This document shows, in pieces, positions 1 through 5,105 of a stretch of DNA of 5,105 nt (position 1 is the first letter of the stretch; each line of letters starts with the position of its first letter). The stretch is from the NCBI GenBank assembly GCA_030691225.1, contig JAUYES010000815.1:1-5105 (forward strand), given 5' to 3'. The notes beneath the pieces are model-generated. The model did not search any database. It was not told the DNA's origin and saw only the letters and a program-made list of their open reading frames with translations. This DNA comes from Holophaga sp. Lineage in GTDB: Bacteria; Acidobacteriota; Holophagae; Holophagales; Holophagaceae. The position numbers and the translations under genes were made by a program.

Positions 1-40
1 GAGTATTCTCTATCCCTTACAGGCTATTTGTTTTATTTTT

Positions 41-61
41 TATTGCGAACTCATCACAATA
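41..61. promoter_or_regulatory. candidate operator: imperfect palindrome upstream of rubrerythrin
   Basis: The arms TATTGCGA (41-48) and TCACAATA (54-61) are inverted repeats matching at 7 of 8 positions, separated by 5 bases. The element ends three bases before the GGAGG ribosome-binding site of the rubrerythrin gene, where a repressor could block transcription. The inner TGCGA/TCACA resembles CRP-type half-sites, but the spacing is 5 rather than the usual 6, so assignment to the CRP/FNR family is not secure. It does not match the PerR or Fur consensus well. It lies in an AT-rich leader with no convincing -35/-10 pair. Chance occurrence cannot be excluded. Confidence 0.3.
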
Positions 62-64
62 GTT

Positions 65-69
65 GGAGG
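65..69 (+). promoter_or_regulatory. ribosome-binding site of rubrerythrin
   Basis: GGAGG stands five bases before the ATG at 75. It decides the start: the frame is also open from a TTG at 63, but that TTG lies before the Shine-Dalgarno sequence and would add four residues not expected in the family. Confidence 0.85.
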
Positions 70-74
70 CTTCA

Positions 75-653
75 ATGAACTTCGGTGAAAGTCAAACCGC
101 CCAAAACCTACTCAAGGCCTTCGCAGGGGAAAGCCAGGCTCGCAACCGCTACACCTTCGCCGCAGGAGTCGCCCGCCAAGAAGGCCTTGAGCACATCGCT
201 GCGGTGTTCGAGGAGACGGCTCGCAATGAGCAGGAGCACGCCCGCCTCTTCTATGCCCATCTCGCTCCCCTTGCACCCAACGCAATTCAAATCACGGCTT
301 CCTATCCAGCTGTAGCTGGCACCACCCAGGCTCAGCTCCAAGCAGCCGTATCAGGCGAAAACGAAGAGTGGTCGGAACTCTATCCCGCCTTTGCCGCCAC
401 CGCGAAGGAAGAGGGCTTCCCTGAAGTCGGCCGCACCTTCGAGTGGATCGCCAAGGTTGAAAAGGAGCACGAGTCCCGTTTTGCCCGCCTCTTAAACCGG
501 GTCGAGAACGGCAATGTCTATCGCCGCGACGAGAAAATCCAGTGGCGTTGCCTGGAATGCGGCCACATCCATGAAGGCCCCAATGCTCCCGGTGCGTGCC
601 CTGTGTGCAAAAAGCCCCAGGCGTGGTTCGAGCCTGTGGCCGAAAATTTCTAA
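75..653 (+). CDS. rbr: rubrerythrin (non-haem di-iron peroxidase)
   Basis: A 192-residue protein with the classical rubrerythrin layout: a ferritin-like four-helix di-iron domain (about 1-145) followed by a C-terminal rubredoxin-type [Fe(SCys)4] domain (about 153-192). By alignment from memory with Desulfovibrio vulgaris rubrerythrin, the di-iron ligands are all present: E19 (in AGES), E52 and H55 (in NEQEH), E95 and E98 (in SGENEEW), E129 and H132 (in EKEH). The rubredoxin iron site is C159-x2-C162 and C175-x2-C178. Length matches the family (about 190 residues). Members are cytoplasmic NADH-dependent peroxidases that reduce hydrogen peroxide, receiving electrons through rubredoxin-like partners, and are typical of anaerobes and microaerophiles. 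The ATG is fixed by GGAGG at 65-69. The gene stands alone, closed by a hairpin at 672-703; a palindrome at 41-61 may regulate it. Nothing is missing or degenerate. Confidence 0.96.
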   Translation: MNFGESQTAQNLLKAFAGESQARNRYTFAAGVARQEGLEHIAAVFEETARNEQEHARLFYAHLAPLAPNAIQITASYPAVAGTTQAQLQAAVSGENEEWSELYPAFAATAKEEGFPEVGRTFEWIAKVEKEHESRFARLLNRVENGNVYRRDEKIQWRCLECGHIHEGPNAPGACPVCKKPQAWFEPVAENF

Positions 654-671
654 CTTTCGCAATTTTTCCCA

Positions 672-703
672 AAAGATGGGGCGGCGCAAGCCGCCCCATC
701 TTT
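672..703 (+). terminator. hairpin terminator after rubrerythrin
   Basis: A perfect 14-bp stem (672-685 pairing with 690-703) is closed by a GCAA (GNRA-type) tetraloop; the stem is very GC-rich and starts 18 bases after the rubrerythrin stop. The only T run (TTT, 701-703) is part of the stem and is followed by CATGAAC, so there is no real free U-tract. On the opposite strand the hairpin is followed, after a few bases, by GGGAAAAATT, which is no better. It probably works as a terminator or a 3'-end-stabilising structure for rubrerythrin; efficiency is uncertain. Confidence 0.7.
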
Positions 704-765
704 CATGAACGGCCCGGCCGTGCGACCCTATCCTGCAAGGCTCCGCACCTGGCGGGCCCAGATTC

Positions 766-769
766 GAGG
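766..769 (+). promoter_or_regulatory. ribosome-binding site of guaB
   Basis: GAGG lies five bases before the ATG at 775. The twelve bases from GAGG through ATG differ from those before rubrerythrin only in the base just before ATG (G here, A there). It supports the ATG at 775 as the start. Confidence 0.7.
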
Positions 770-774
770 CTTCG

Positions 775-2235
775 ATGCTGACCTTGCCACTCGTTCATGC
801 GCTCACCTTTGACGATGTACTGCTGGTTCCCGGCCCTTCGGAGGTTCATCCCAATCAAGTGAGCTTGGCCGCAAAGTTGACTCGGGAAATCCATCTGCGA
901 ATCCCTCTGCTTTCTTCAGCCATGGATACCGTAACCGAGGGACGTCTAGCCATCGCACTGGCACAGCAGGGTGGCATCGGCATCATCCACAAGAATCTGC
1001 CGATCGCTGCGCAGGCGGAAGAAGTCGACAAGGTGAAGCGCTCCGAATCAGGAATGATTACTGACCCCATCACCATTCGCCCCGATGCGCCCATCCGGGA
1101 AGCCGAAGCCATGATGGCCAAGTTCAAGATTTCCGGCGTTCCCGTGGTGGAAAAAGGAAAGCTGGTCGGCATTCTCACCAATCGCGATCTGCGCTTTGAA
1201 ACTAATCTAGACCTGCTCGTTTCCGATCGCATGACCAAGCAGCCGTTGGTGACCGTTCCCGTGGGAACCACCCTTGAGGAAGCCAAGGTCACCCTGCAGA
1301 AGCACCGCATCGAGAAATTGCTCGTCGTGGACGACGAAGGCGCCTTGAAGGGCCTCATCACCGTCAAGGACATCGAAAAATCCATCAACTACCCCAATGC
1401 TTGCAAAGACGACATGGGGCGCTTGCGGGTGGGTGCTGCGGTTGGTGTAGGCCCTGATTTGCTGGACCGCGCCAAGGCACTGGTAGCCGCCAAGGTGGAC
1501 GTGCTGTGCCTGGACTCCAGCCATGGTCACGCCAAGGGCGTGCTCGATGCCGTGCGAAGCCTCAAGAAGAACTTCCCTGGCACGCAACTGATCGCCGGGA
1601 ATGTCGCCACCTACCAAGGCGCGAAAGATCTCATCGAAGCCGGAGCCGACGCCATCAAAGTGGGCATCGGACCAGGCTCCATTTGCACCACCCGCATCGT
1701 CACCGGCGCGGGCATGCCGCAGATCACGGCCATTGCAGAAGCCAGCCGCGCCTGCCGCGAGTTGGGCGTACCCTGCATCGCCGATGGTGGCATCAAGTTC
1801 TCCGGCGATATCGCTAAGGCTATTGCCGCAGGTGCCAGTTGCATCATGATCGGCAGCCTCTTCGCGGGCACCGATGAAGCGCCGGGTGAAACGGTCTTCT
1901 TCCAGGGGCGAACCTTTAAGGCCTACCGCGGCATGGGTTCCATTGGCGCCATGAAACAGGGTTCCAAAGACCGCTACTTCCAAGAAGGCAAGGACGACAC
2001 CAAGCTCGTACCCGAAGGCATCGAAGGCCAGGTCCCCTACAAGGGCAAGGTGGCCGACCTAGTCACTCAATTGTTAGGTGGCCTTCGCGCTGGCATGGGC
2101 CTCGTGGGTGGCAAAGACATTCCCGATTTCCAAGCCAAAGCCACCTTCGTCCAAATCACCGGAGCGGGCCTCCGTGAGAGCCACGCCCACGATGTAATGA
2201 TCACGAAAGAAGCTCCTAACTACCGAATGGATTGA
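775..2235 (+). CDS. guaB: inosine-5'-monophosphate dehydrogenase
   Basis: A 486-residue enzyme, close to the 488 of E. coli GuaB, that oxidises IMP to XMP with NAD+, the committed step of guanine nucleotide synthesis in the cytoplasm. The catalytic (beta/alpha)8 barrel is interrupted, as usual, by a Bateman module of two CBS domains (about 95-142 and 153-205), which bind adenine/guanine nucleotides and set allosteric control. Visible landmarks are TFDDVLLVP (11-19), [10 protein letters not shown] (46-55), the NAD-side D247 in LDSSHGH, N276 in AGNVAT, the loop [11 protein letters not shown] (297-307) with catalytic C304 and the monovalent-cation site, IMP-phosphate-binding D337-G-G, and the mobile flap with YRGMGS (384-389) and the R400-Y401 dyad. 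The C-terminus [15 protein letters not shown] is typical. The start follows GAGG at 766-769. guaA, often next to guaB, does not follow here: a hairpin and oppositely oriented genes come next. No promoter could be assigned with confidence in the 71 bases after the preceding hairpin. Confidence 0.97.
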   Translation: MLTLPLVHALTFDDVLLVPGPSEVHPNQVSLAAKLTREIHLRIPLLSSAMDTVTEGRLAIALAQQGGIGIIHKNLPIAAQAEEVDKVKRSESGMITDPITIRPDAPIREAEAMMAKFKISGVPVVEKGKLVGILTNRDLRFETNLDLLVSDRMTKQPLVTVPVGTTLEEAKVTLQKHRIEKLLVVDDEGALKGLITVKDIEKSINYPNACKDDMGRLRVGAAVGVGPDLLDRAKALVAAKVDVLCLDSSHGHAKGVLDAVRSLKKNFPGTQLIAGNVATYQGAKDLIEAGADAIKVGIGPGSICTTRIVTGAGMPQITAIAEASRACRELGVPCIADGGIKFSGDIAKAIAAGASCIMIGSLFAGTDEAPGETVFFQGRTFKAYRGMGSIGAMKQGSKDRYFQEGKDDTKLVPEGIEGQVPYKGKVADLVTQLLGGLRAGMGLVGGKDIPDFQAKATFVQITGAGLRESHAHDVMITKEAPNYRMD

Positions 2236-2248
2236 TTTCCAAGTTTTC

Positions 2249-2292
2249 CGAATACAAAACAGCGCGGCCGAAGCCGCGCTGTTTTGTATTCG
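2249..2292. terminator. bidirectional terminator between convergent genes
   Basis: A perfect inverted repeat with 20-bp arms (2249-2268 and 2273-2292) and a CGAA tetraloop. The inner stem is GC-rich (AGCGCGGC/GCCGCGCT) and the outer stem is A-rich on the left and T-rich on the right (GTTTTGTATT), so on either strand the 3' arm ends in a T-rich run. It begins 13 bases after the guaB stop and ends 12 bases before the stop of the minus-strand response regulator. This placement and symmetry fit a shared Rho-independent terminator for both transcripts. Confidence 0.88.
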
Positions 2293-2304
2293 ATTGAACT
2301 GGTA

Positions 2305-3408
2305 TCAGAAAAAGAGTTTTTGAAGTTCTTCAGCCTGAAGACGATCCGCCTTGGGTGAAGTTTCCTGAATCGATTTCCGGAGCCGGGCGATTTCTTCCTG
2401 ATACCACTCGACGACGGGTTTGCCGATACGAAGGGCGGGCAGTTCGGCAGCCAGCTCACTGGGTTGAAGGCGCAGCACCCAACCCCGGTCGTAGGGGCTC
2501 TGGATGACGATGCCAGGATCACCCTTTAGATTTTCATTGCTGGCCACCACCTTACCGCTGATGGGTGAAGCGAAGGTAAATGCCTCAGACCCTCGCTGGG
2601 CGGTGAAGAGTGGTTCACCCTGGCGAAATTCACGGCCATGATCAGGCATCTTGATGGCCGACACCGAGCCCAGTGCCTTGCGGGCGAAATCATCGAGTCC
2701 CACACGCACTTGGCCACCCGGCTCGATGCGAGCCCAGGCATGGCCCTTAGCGACAAAGGCACCGCCAGGAACGCAATATTCGTGGCTGGGAGCCGACTCG
2801 GCAGCGATGGGAGCGACGATGCGCACGGTGGGCTGTTGCTGGGCTTCGACCCTGGCCTGTCGCTTGATCAGGAGCTTCCGCACAAACTCAGCCAGTTCTT
2901 CCGCCGTGAAGGGCTTCTGCACGAATTCGCAGGCGCCATGTTGCATGGTTTCCACGGCGGTTTCAATCGTGCCGTAGCCGGTGACCACCACCACATCAAG
3001 ATCAGGCCGCAAATGTTTGACAGCCTTCACGACTTCAACGCCATCCATGCCGGGCATCTTGAGATCCGTGAAGACAAAATCGTAATCATGGCGCTGCACT
3101 AGGCCGAGAGCCTCGGGTCCCGTTTCCACGGTGTCCACGTTGAAGCCTTCCAGAACCAGGATCCTTCGGAAGGAATCCAAGACCACCGCCTCGTCATCCA
3201 CCGCAAGGATTCGAGCCTTCGGATTGGCGACTTCGACGCGCTTCAGGCTCTTGGCTTCATCAGTCGAATCCAACCGAATCGCCACATTAAGCACCTCTTC
3301 GCGCTTCTGGCGTTCATGCTTTTCACGCAGTCGCCGCGCCACTTCGCGTACGAAGAAATCGATCGCGACAAAGGCCACAAACATTAGGACAACGAGCAGG
3401 GCAGTCAT
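2305..3408 (-). CDS. membrane-anchored response regulator with GcvH-like output domain
   Basis: A 367-residue protein in three parts. Residues 2-20 are hydrophobic (LLVVLMFVAFVAIDFFV) and followed by a basic, helical stretch (21-58), which fits a single membrane anchor with the rest in the cytoplasm. Residues 66-183 are a complete CheY-like receiver: acidic pair D71-D72, phosphoacceptor D115 in FTDLKMPGMDG, T143 in VVTGYG, and K165 in QKPF. Residues about 209-318 resemble the glycine-cleavage H protein (HAWARI near 223, VRVGLDDFARKALG, a PDHG turn, SPISGKVVASNENLKGDP, then SPYDRGWVLRLQPSE). The lipoyl-lysine position, eight residues before P282, is S274, so the domain is not expected to carry lipoate. 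A charged helical tail (331-367) ends the protein. There is no DNA-binding domain. It starts 27 bases after the kinase gene with AGGAG well placed, so it is very probably that kinase's phosphorylation partner. The output target is unknown. Confidence 0.9.
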   Translation of the reverse strand: MTALLVVLMFVAFVAIDFFVREVARRLREKHERQKREEVLNVAIRLDSTDEAKSLKRVEVANPKARILAVDDEAVVLDSFRRILVLEGFNVDTVETGPEALGLVQRHDYDFVFTDLKMPGMDGVEVVKAVKHLRPDLDVVVVTGYGTIETAVETMQHGACEFVQKPFTAEELAEFVRKLLIKRQARVEAQQQPTVRIVAPIAAESAPSHEYCVPGGAFVAKGHAWARIEPGGQVRVGLDDFARKALGSVSAIKMPDHGREFRQGEPLFTAQRGSEAFTFASPISGKVVASNENLKGDPGIVIQSPYDRGWVLRLQPSELAAELPALRIGKPVVEWYQEEIARLRKSIQETSPKADRLQAEELQKLFF

Positions 3409-3415
3409 GAAAAGG

Positions 3416-3420
3416 CTCCT
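3416..3420 (-). promoter_or_regulatory. ribosome-binding site of the response regulator
   Basis: On the minus strand AGGAG lies seven bases before the ATG at 3408-3406, within the 27-base gap after the kinase stop codon. It supports this start, which also places the hydrophobic anchor at the very N-terminus, and supports independent translation within one operon. Confidence 0.8.
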
Positions 3421-3435
3421 ATTAAAAAAGGTTAT

Positions 3436-5105
3436 TCACGAAAAAAGATTTTCATCATTCGCGCGAGCAAGGGGTAATCGCACTCGAAATAGCGTGCCTT
3501 CCCCAGGCGTACTTTGCACATCGATCGTGCCGTTATGCCCTTCGACAATACTCCAGGTCACCGCCAAGCCAAGCCCTGTTCCACGCGTCCCCTTCGTGCT
3601 GAAGAAGGGTTCAAACAAGCGAGGGAGATCCTCGGGCTGAATACCATGACCGTTATCTTGCACTTGCAGTTCGATCAGGCAACGATCACCCGCCTTTTCC
3701 TGCGATGGCCAATGGGAGGCATGGCATCCCTTCCGACTGCACCACGTGAAGGGATCCTCGGGCCCCGCCAGAATTTCGATGGTGGGAGACCCGCAAACTT
3801 CGCAAACCCGCTCGGGCGCCATCAAGGATTTGTGGCATTCCGGACAGGCGTAGCTGGCAATGGAACCTTCTTCCTGTGGCTCAGGAAAGCGATGGTTGAA
3901 ATGCCCAAATAAGGGGTCGAAATGGGTGATGAATTCCTTGCCTTTCGCGCTACCCAGGAGCCGCACCGAGGGTAGCCCTTCGATCCGCACCGTTCGATCC
4001 AATAGATCGTGACCCTTGGGACAGGACGCCTTCCGAAGAGGCACCTGCCCCCAAGCTGGCAGCGAAAGAGTGCGAGTCCCGATACGAATCACTCCCCCAT
4101 CGGTCCCAATGGCATCCGCCGCATTCAAGAGCAGATTGACGATCACCTGCTGCATCTGATTGCCGTCGGCATAGGCCGCCGGAAGATCCAGTCCCAAATC
4201 AAGGTCCAGGTTCACCGAATTCAGGCTGAGTTGGTTGACCACCACCGCGATGGAATGGCGAACAATTTCATTGAGGTCGGTGGCTTTCCGGGCCGGAGGC
4301 ATGGGGCGCGCAAAATCCAGCAACTCGCGCACGATGCCGCGGCAACGCTTAGTTTCCCTTACGATTACATCCAGATCATCCTTGGCGGAAGGATCCGATT
4401 CAAACCGTTTGGCGAGCAGCGAGGCGTAGGTCAGTACACCTGTAAGCGGATTGTTAATTTCGTGCGCAACCCCCGCCGCTAAGCGCCCCACCGATGCCAG
4501 TTTATCGGCTTGGGTCAATTGTCTCTGGGTCTCGGAAAGGCGCTGTGTCATGGCATTAAAGGCCTGGGCCAATTCGCCGAGTTCGTGCTTGGCATTCACC
4601 GGAATCGAGGTCGTTAGATCGCCCTTGGCCACGCGCTGCGTGCCCGCCACCAATGCCGCCACGGGACCCACCACCATGCGGCGATTCAGCCACCACAACA
4701 TGAAGCTACTAGCAACGATCGCCAGCAAGGCCAATCCCACCATCACGCGACGGCTGCGCGCGATTTCCTCATCGGCTTCGGTCATGGAGACGTTCACATC
4801 GAGCACGCCCAGAATCATCTGGTTCGGATTGTGTGCGTGACAGGCTGCCGTAGAACACGAAGGCTCGTTGGGAATCGGGTTAATAATGCCGAGCACCCGA
4901 GTGCCATCCGAGCCACGGAAGAGTCTAGCTCTGGCATGAATATCAAGTTTCTCCAGAGGCCGCCCTTCGGCATGGCAGGCGTAGCAGGCCTCGGCTTGCT
5001 TATCCAAGGTGGTGCCGGTCTCACCCTTCGCCGAGGAAAACATGATCCGCCCCTCTTTGTTAAAGAGACGGACCTTGCGAAGCCCTTCCTGGTGCATATC
5101 GCCAA
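3436..5105 (-). CDS. haem-c sensor histidine kinase with Cys/His insertion in the ATPase domain (5' end cut off)
   Basis: The frame is open to the window edge. The first ATG (5097) is probably internal, because no N-terminal anchor or signal precedes the sensor domain. Numbering from it gives 553 residues. Residues 1-115 are an extracytoplasmic sensor with haem motifs C38-x2-C41-H42 and C81-x4-C86-H87; 117-139 are a membrane helix; about 139-192 HAMP. The dimerisation domain carries phosphoacceptor H212 in HEINNPL. The ATPase domain shows the N box (N321/N325 in NLLLNAADAI), G1 (DNGHG, 481-485), F box (FEPFF, 495-499) and G2 (GTGLGLA, 506-512). Between the N box and G1, about residues 349-471 are an insertion rich in Cys and His, probably zinc-binding. 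All kinase boxes are intact, so an active kinase is expected. The likely signal is redox state, oxygen or a haem ligand outside the cytoplasm (inference). The response regulator that follows is the expected partner. Confidence 0.92.
   Translation of the reverse strand, partial: GDMHQEGLRKVRLFNKEGRIMFSSAKGETGTTLDKQAEACYACHAEGRPLEKLDIHARARLFRGSDGTRVLGIINPIPNEPSCSTAACHAHNPNQMILGVLDVNVSMTEADEEIARSRRVMVGLALLAIVASSFMLWWLNRRMVVGPVAALVAGTQRVAKGDLTTSIPVNAKHELGELAQAFNAMTQRLSETQRQLTQADKLASVGRLAAGVAHEINNPLTGVLTYASLLAKRFESDPSAKDDLDVIVRETKRCRGIVRELLDFARPMPPARKATDLNEIVRHSIAVVVNQLSLNSVNLDLDLGLDLPAAYADGNQMQQVIVNLLLNAADAIGTDGGVIRIGTRTLSLPAWGQVPLRKASCPKGHDLLDRTVRIEGLPSVRLLGSAKGKEFITHFDPLFGHFNHRFPEPQEEGSIASYACPECHKSLMAPERVCEVCGSPTIEILAGPEDPFTWCSRKGCHASHWPSQEKAGDRCLIELQVQDNGHGIQPEDLPRLFEPFFSTKGTRGTGLGLAVTWSIVEGHNGTIDVQSTPGEGTLFRVRLPLARANDENLFS
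3685..4053 (-). other. Cys/His-rich, probably zinc-binding, insertion in the kinase ATPase domain
   Basis: These codons specify about residues 349-471 of the kinase (numbered from the ATG at 5097). Candidate ligands are C359 and H363 (CPKGH), C418, C421 and H422 (CPECH), C432 and C435 (CEVC), C453, C458 and H459 (CSRKGCH), and H462. The C418/C421 plus C432/C435 pair looks like a zinc ribbon; the others could form a second site. The flanking strands (VIRIGTRTL before, LIELQVQDNG after) are the normal neighbouring strands of a histidine-kinase ATPase domain, so the insert replaces the hairpin loop between them. Zinc binding is inferred. Confidence 0.7.
4837..4986 (-). other. two haem-c attachment motifs in the kinase sensor domain
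   Basis: Codons for CYACH (4986-4972) and CSTAACH (4857-4837) lie upstream of the membrane helix, so on the outer side. CX2CH is the standard covalent haem-c motif; CX4CH is a known variant, for example in Desulfovibrio tetrahaem cytochrome c3. Whether both are occupied is inferred from sequence only. Confidence 0.75.

Noticed and set aside
1..40. T-rich stretch 28-44 as the tail of an upstream terminator
   Set aside because: No inverted repeat was found in the bases before it within the window, so nothing supports a hairpin terminator.
63..74. Upstream TTG start for rubrerythrin
   Set aside because: The Shine-Dalgarno GGAGG (65-69) overlaps this TTG region and is ideally spaced for the ATG at 75; the extra residues MEAS have no family counterpart.
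706..734. Possible guaB promoter (TGAACG, 17 bases, TATCCT)
   Set aside because: The -10-like hexamer matches 4 of 6 and the -35-like hexamer matches poorly; it is indistinguishable from chance without a mapped start site.
1207..1983. A 258-codon open frame on the minus strand inside guaB
   Set aside because: It lies wholly antisense to an unmistakable guaB, shows no recognisable domain, and is the long antisense frame expected in GC-rich coding sequence. The same holds for the minus-strand frame 855-1388.
2638..3102. Plus-strand open frames opposite the response regulator (also 3131-3640)
   Set aside because: They are antisense to a gene with complete receiver and GcvH-like motifs; their translations show no family features and they have no convincing ribosome-binding sites.
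4009..4482. Plus-strand open frames opposite the kinase (also 3514-3912 and 4451-4840)
   Set aside because: They mirror conserved kinase boxes on the other strand and have no recognisable protein features.
5095..5097. ATG at 5097 as the true kinase start
   Set aside because: It would leave the haem-containing sensor without a signal or first membrane helix for export; the frame continues open to the window edge, so the real start is most likely outside.

Overview
The window holds four protein genes in two convergent pairs. The organism is most likely an anaerobic or microaerophilic Gram-negative bacterium: it has a classical rubrerythrin, a sensor kinase with c-type haem motifs in its extracytoplasmic part (haem is attached to apocytochromes c outside the cytoplasm), and moderately GC-rich coding sequence. 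The kinase/regulator architecture is of the kind I associate with Acidobacteriota (Holophaga-like) and Desulfobacterota/Geobacter-like groups. That placement is recollection and inference, with low confidence.

Left half, plus strand: a 74-bp leader carrying an imperfect 21-bp palindrome (41-61), then rubrerythrin (75-653), a strong hairpin (672-703), then guaB for IMP dehydrogenase (775-2235). A perfect 20-bp-stem hairpin (2249-2292) separates guaB from the minus-strand genes that run towards it and probably terminates both transcripts. The rubrerythrin protects against peroxide; guaB makes XMP for guanine nucleotides. Nothing suggests that these two act together, apart from near-identical ribosome-binding leaders.

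Right half, minus strand: a two-component operon transcribed from the right edge towards the centre. First comes a membrane histidine kinase (5105-3436, its N-terminus outside the window), with two haem-c motifs in the extracytoplasmic sensor and an approximately 120-residue Cys/His-rich insertion inside its ATPase domain. After 27 bp comes a response regulator (3408-2305) with an N-terminal membrane anchor, a canonical receiver and a GcvH-like (lipoyl-type) output domain. The lipoyl-lysine position of that domain is serine.

The kinase/regulator pair is the part worth attention. It looks like a membrane-bound redox-sensing system whose output is not DNA binding but a non-lipoylated H-protein-like domain. 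No RNA genes, insertion sequences, CRISPR arrays or tandem repeats were seen, and no gap without a gene exceeds about 125 bases.
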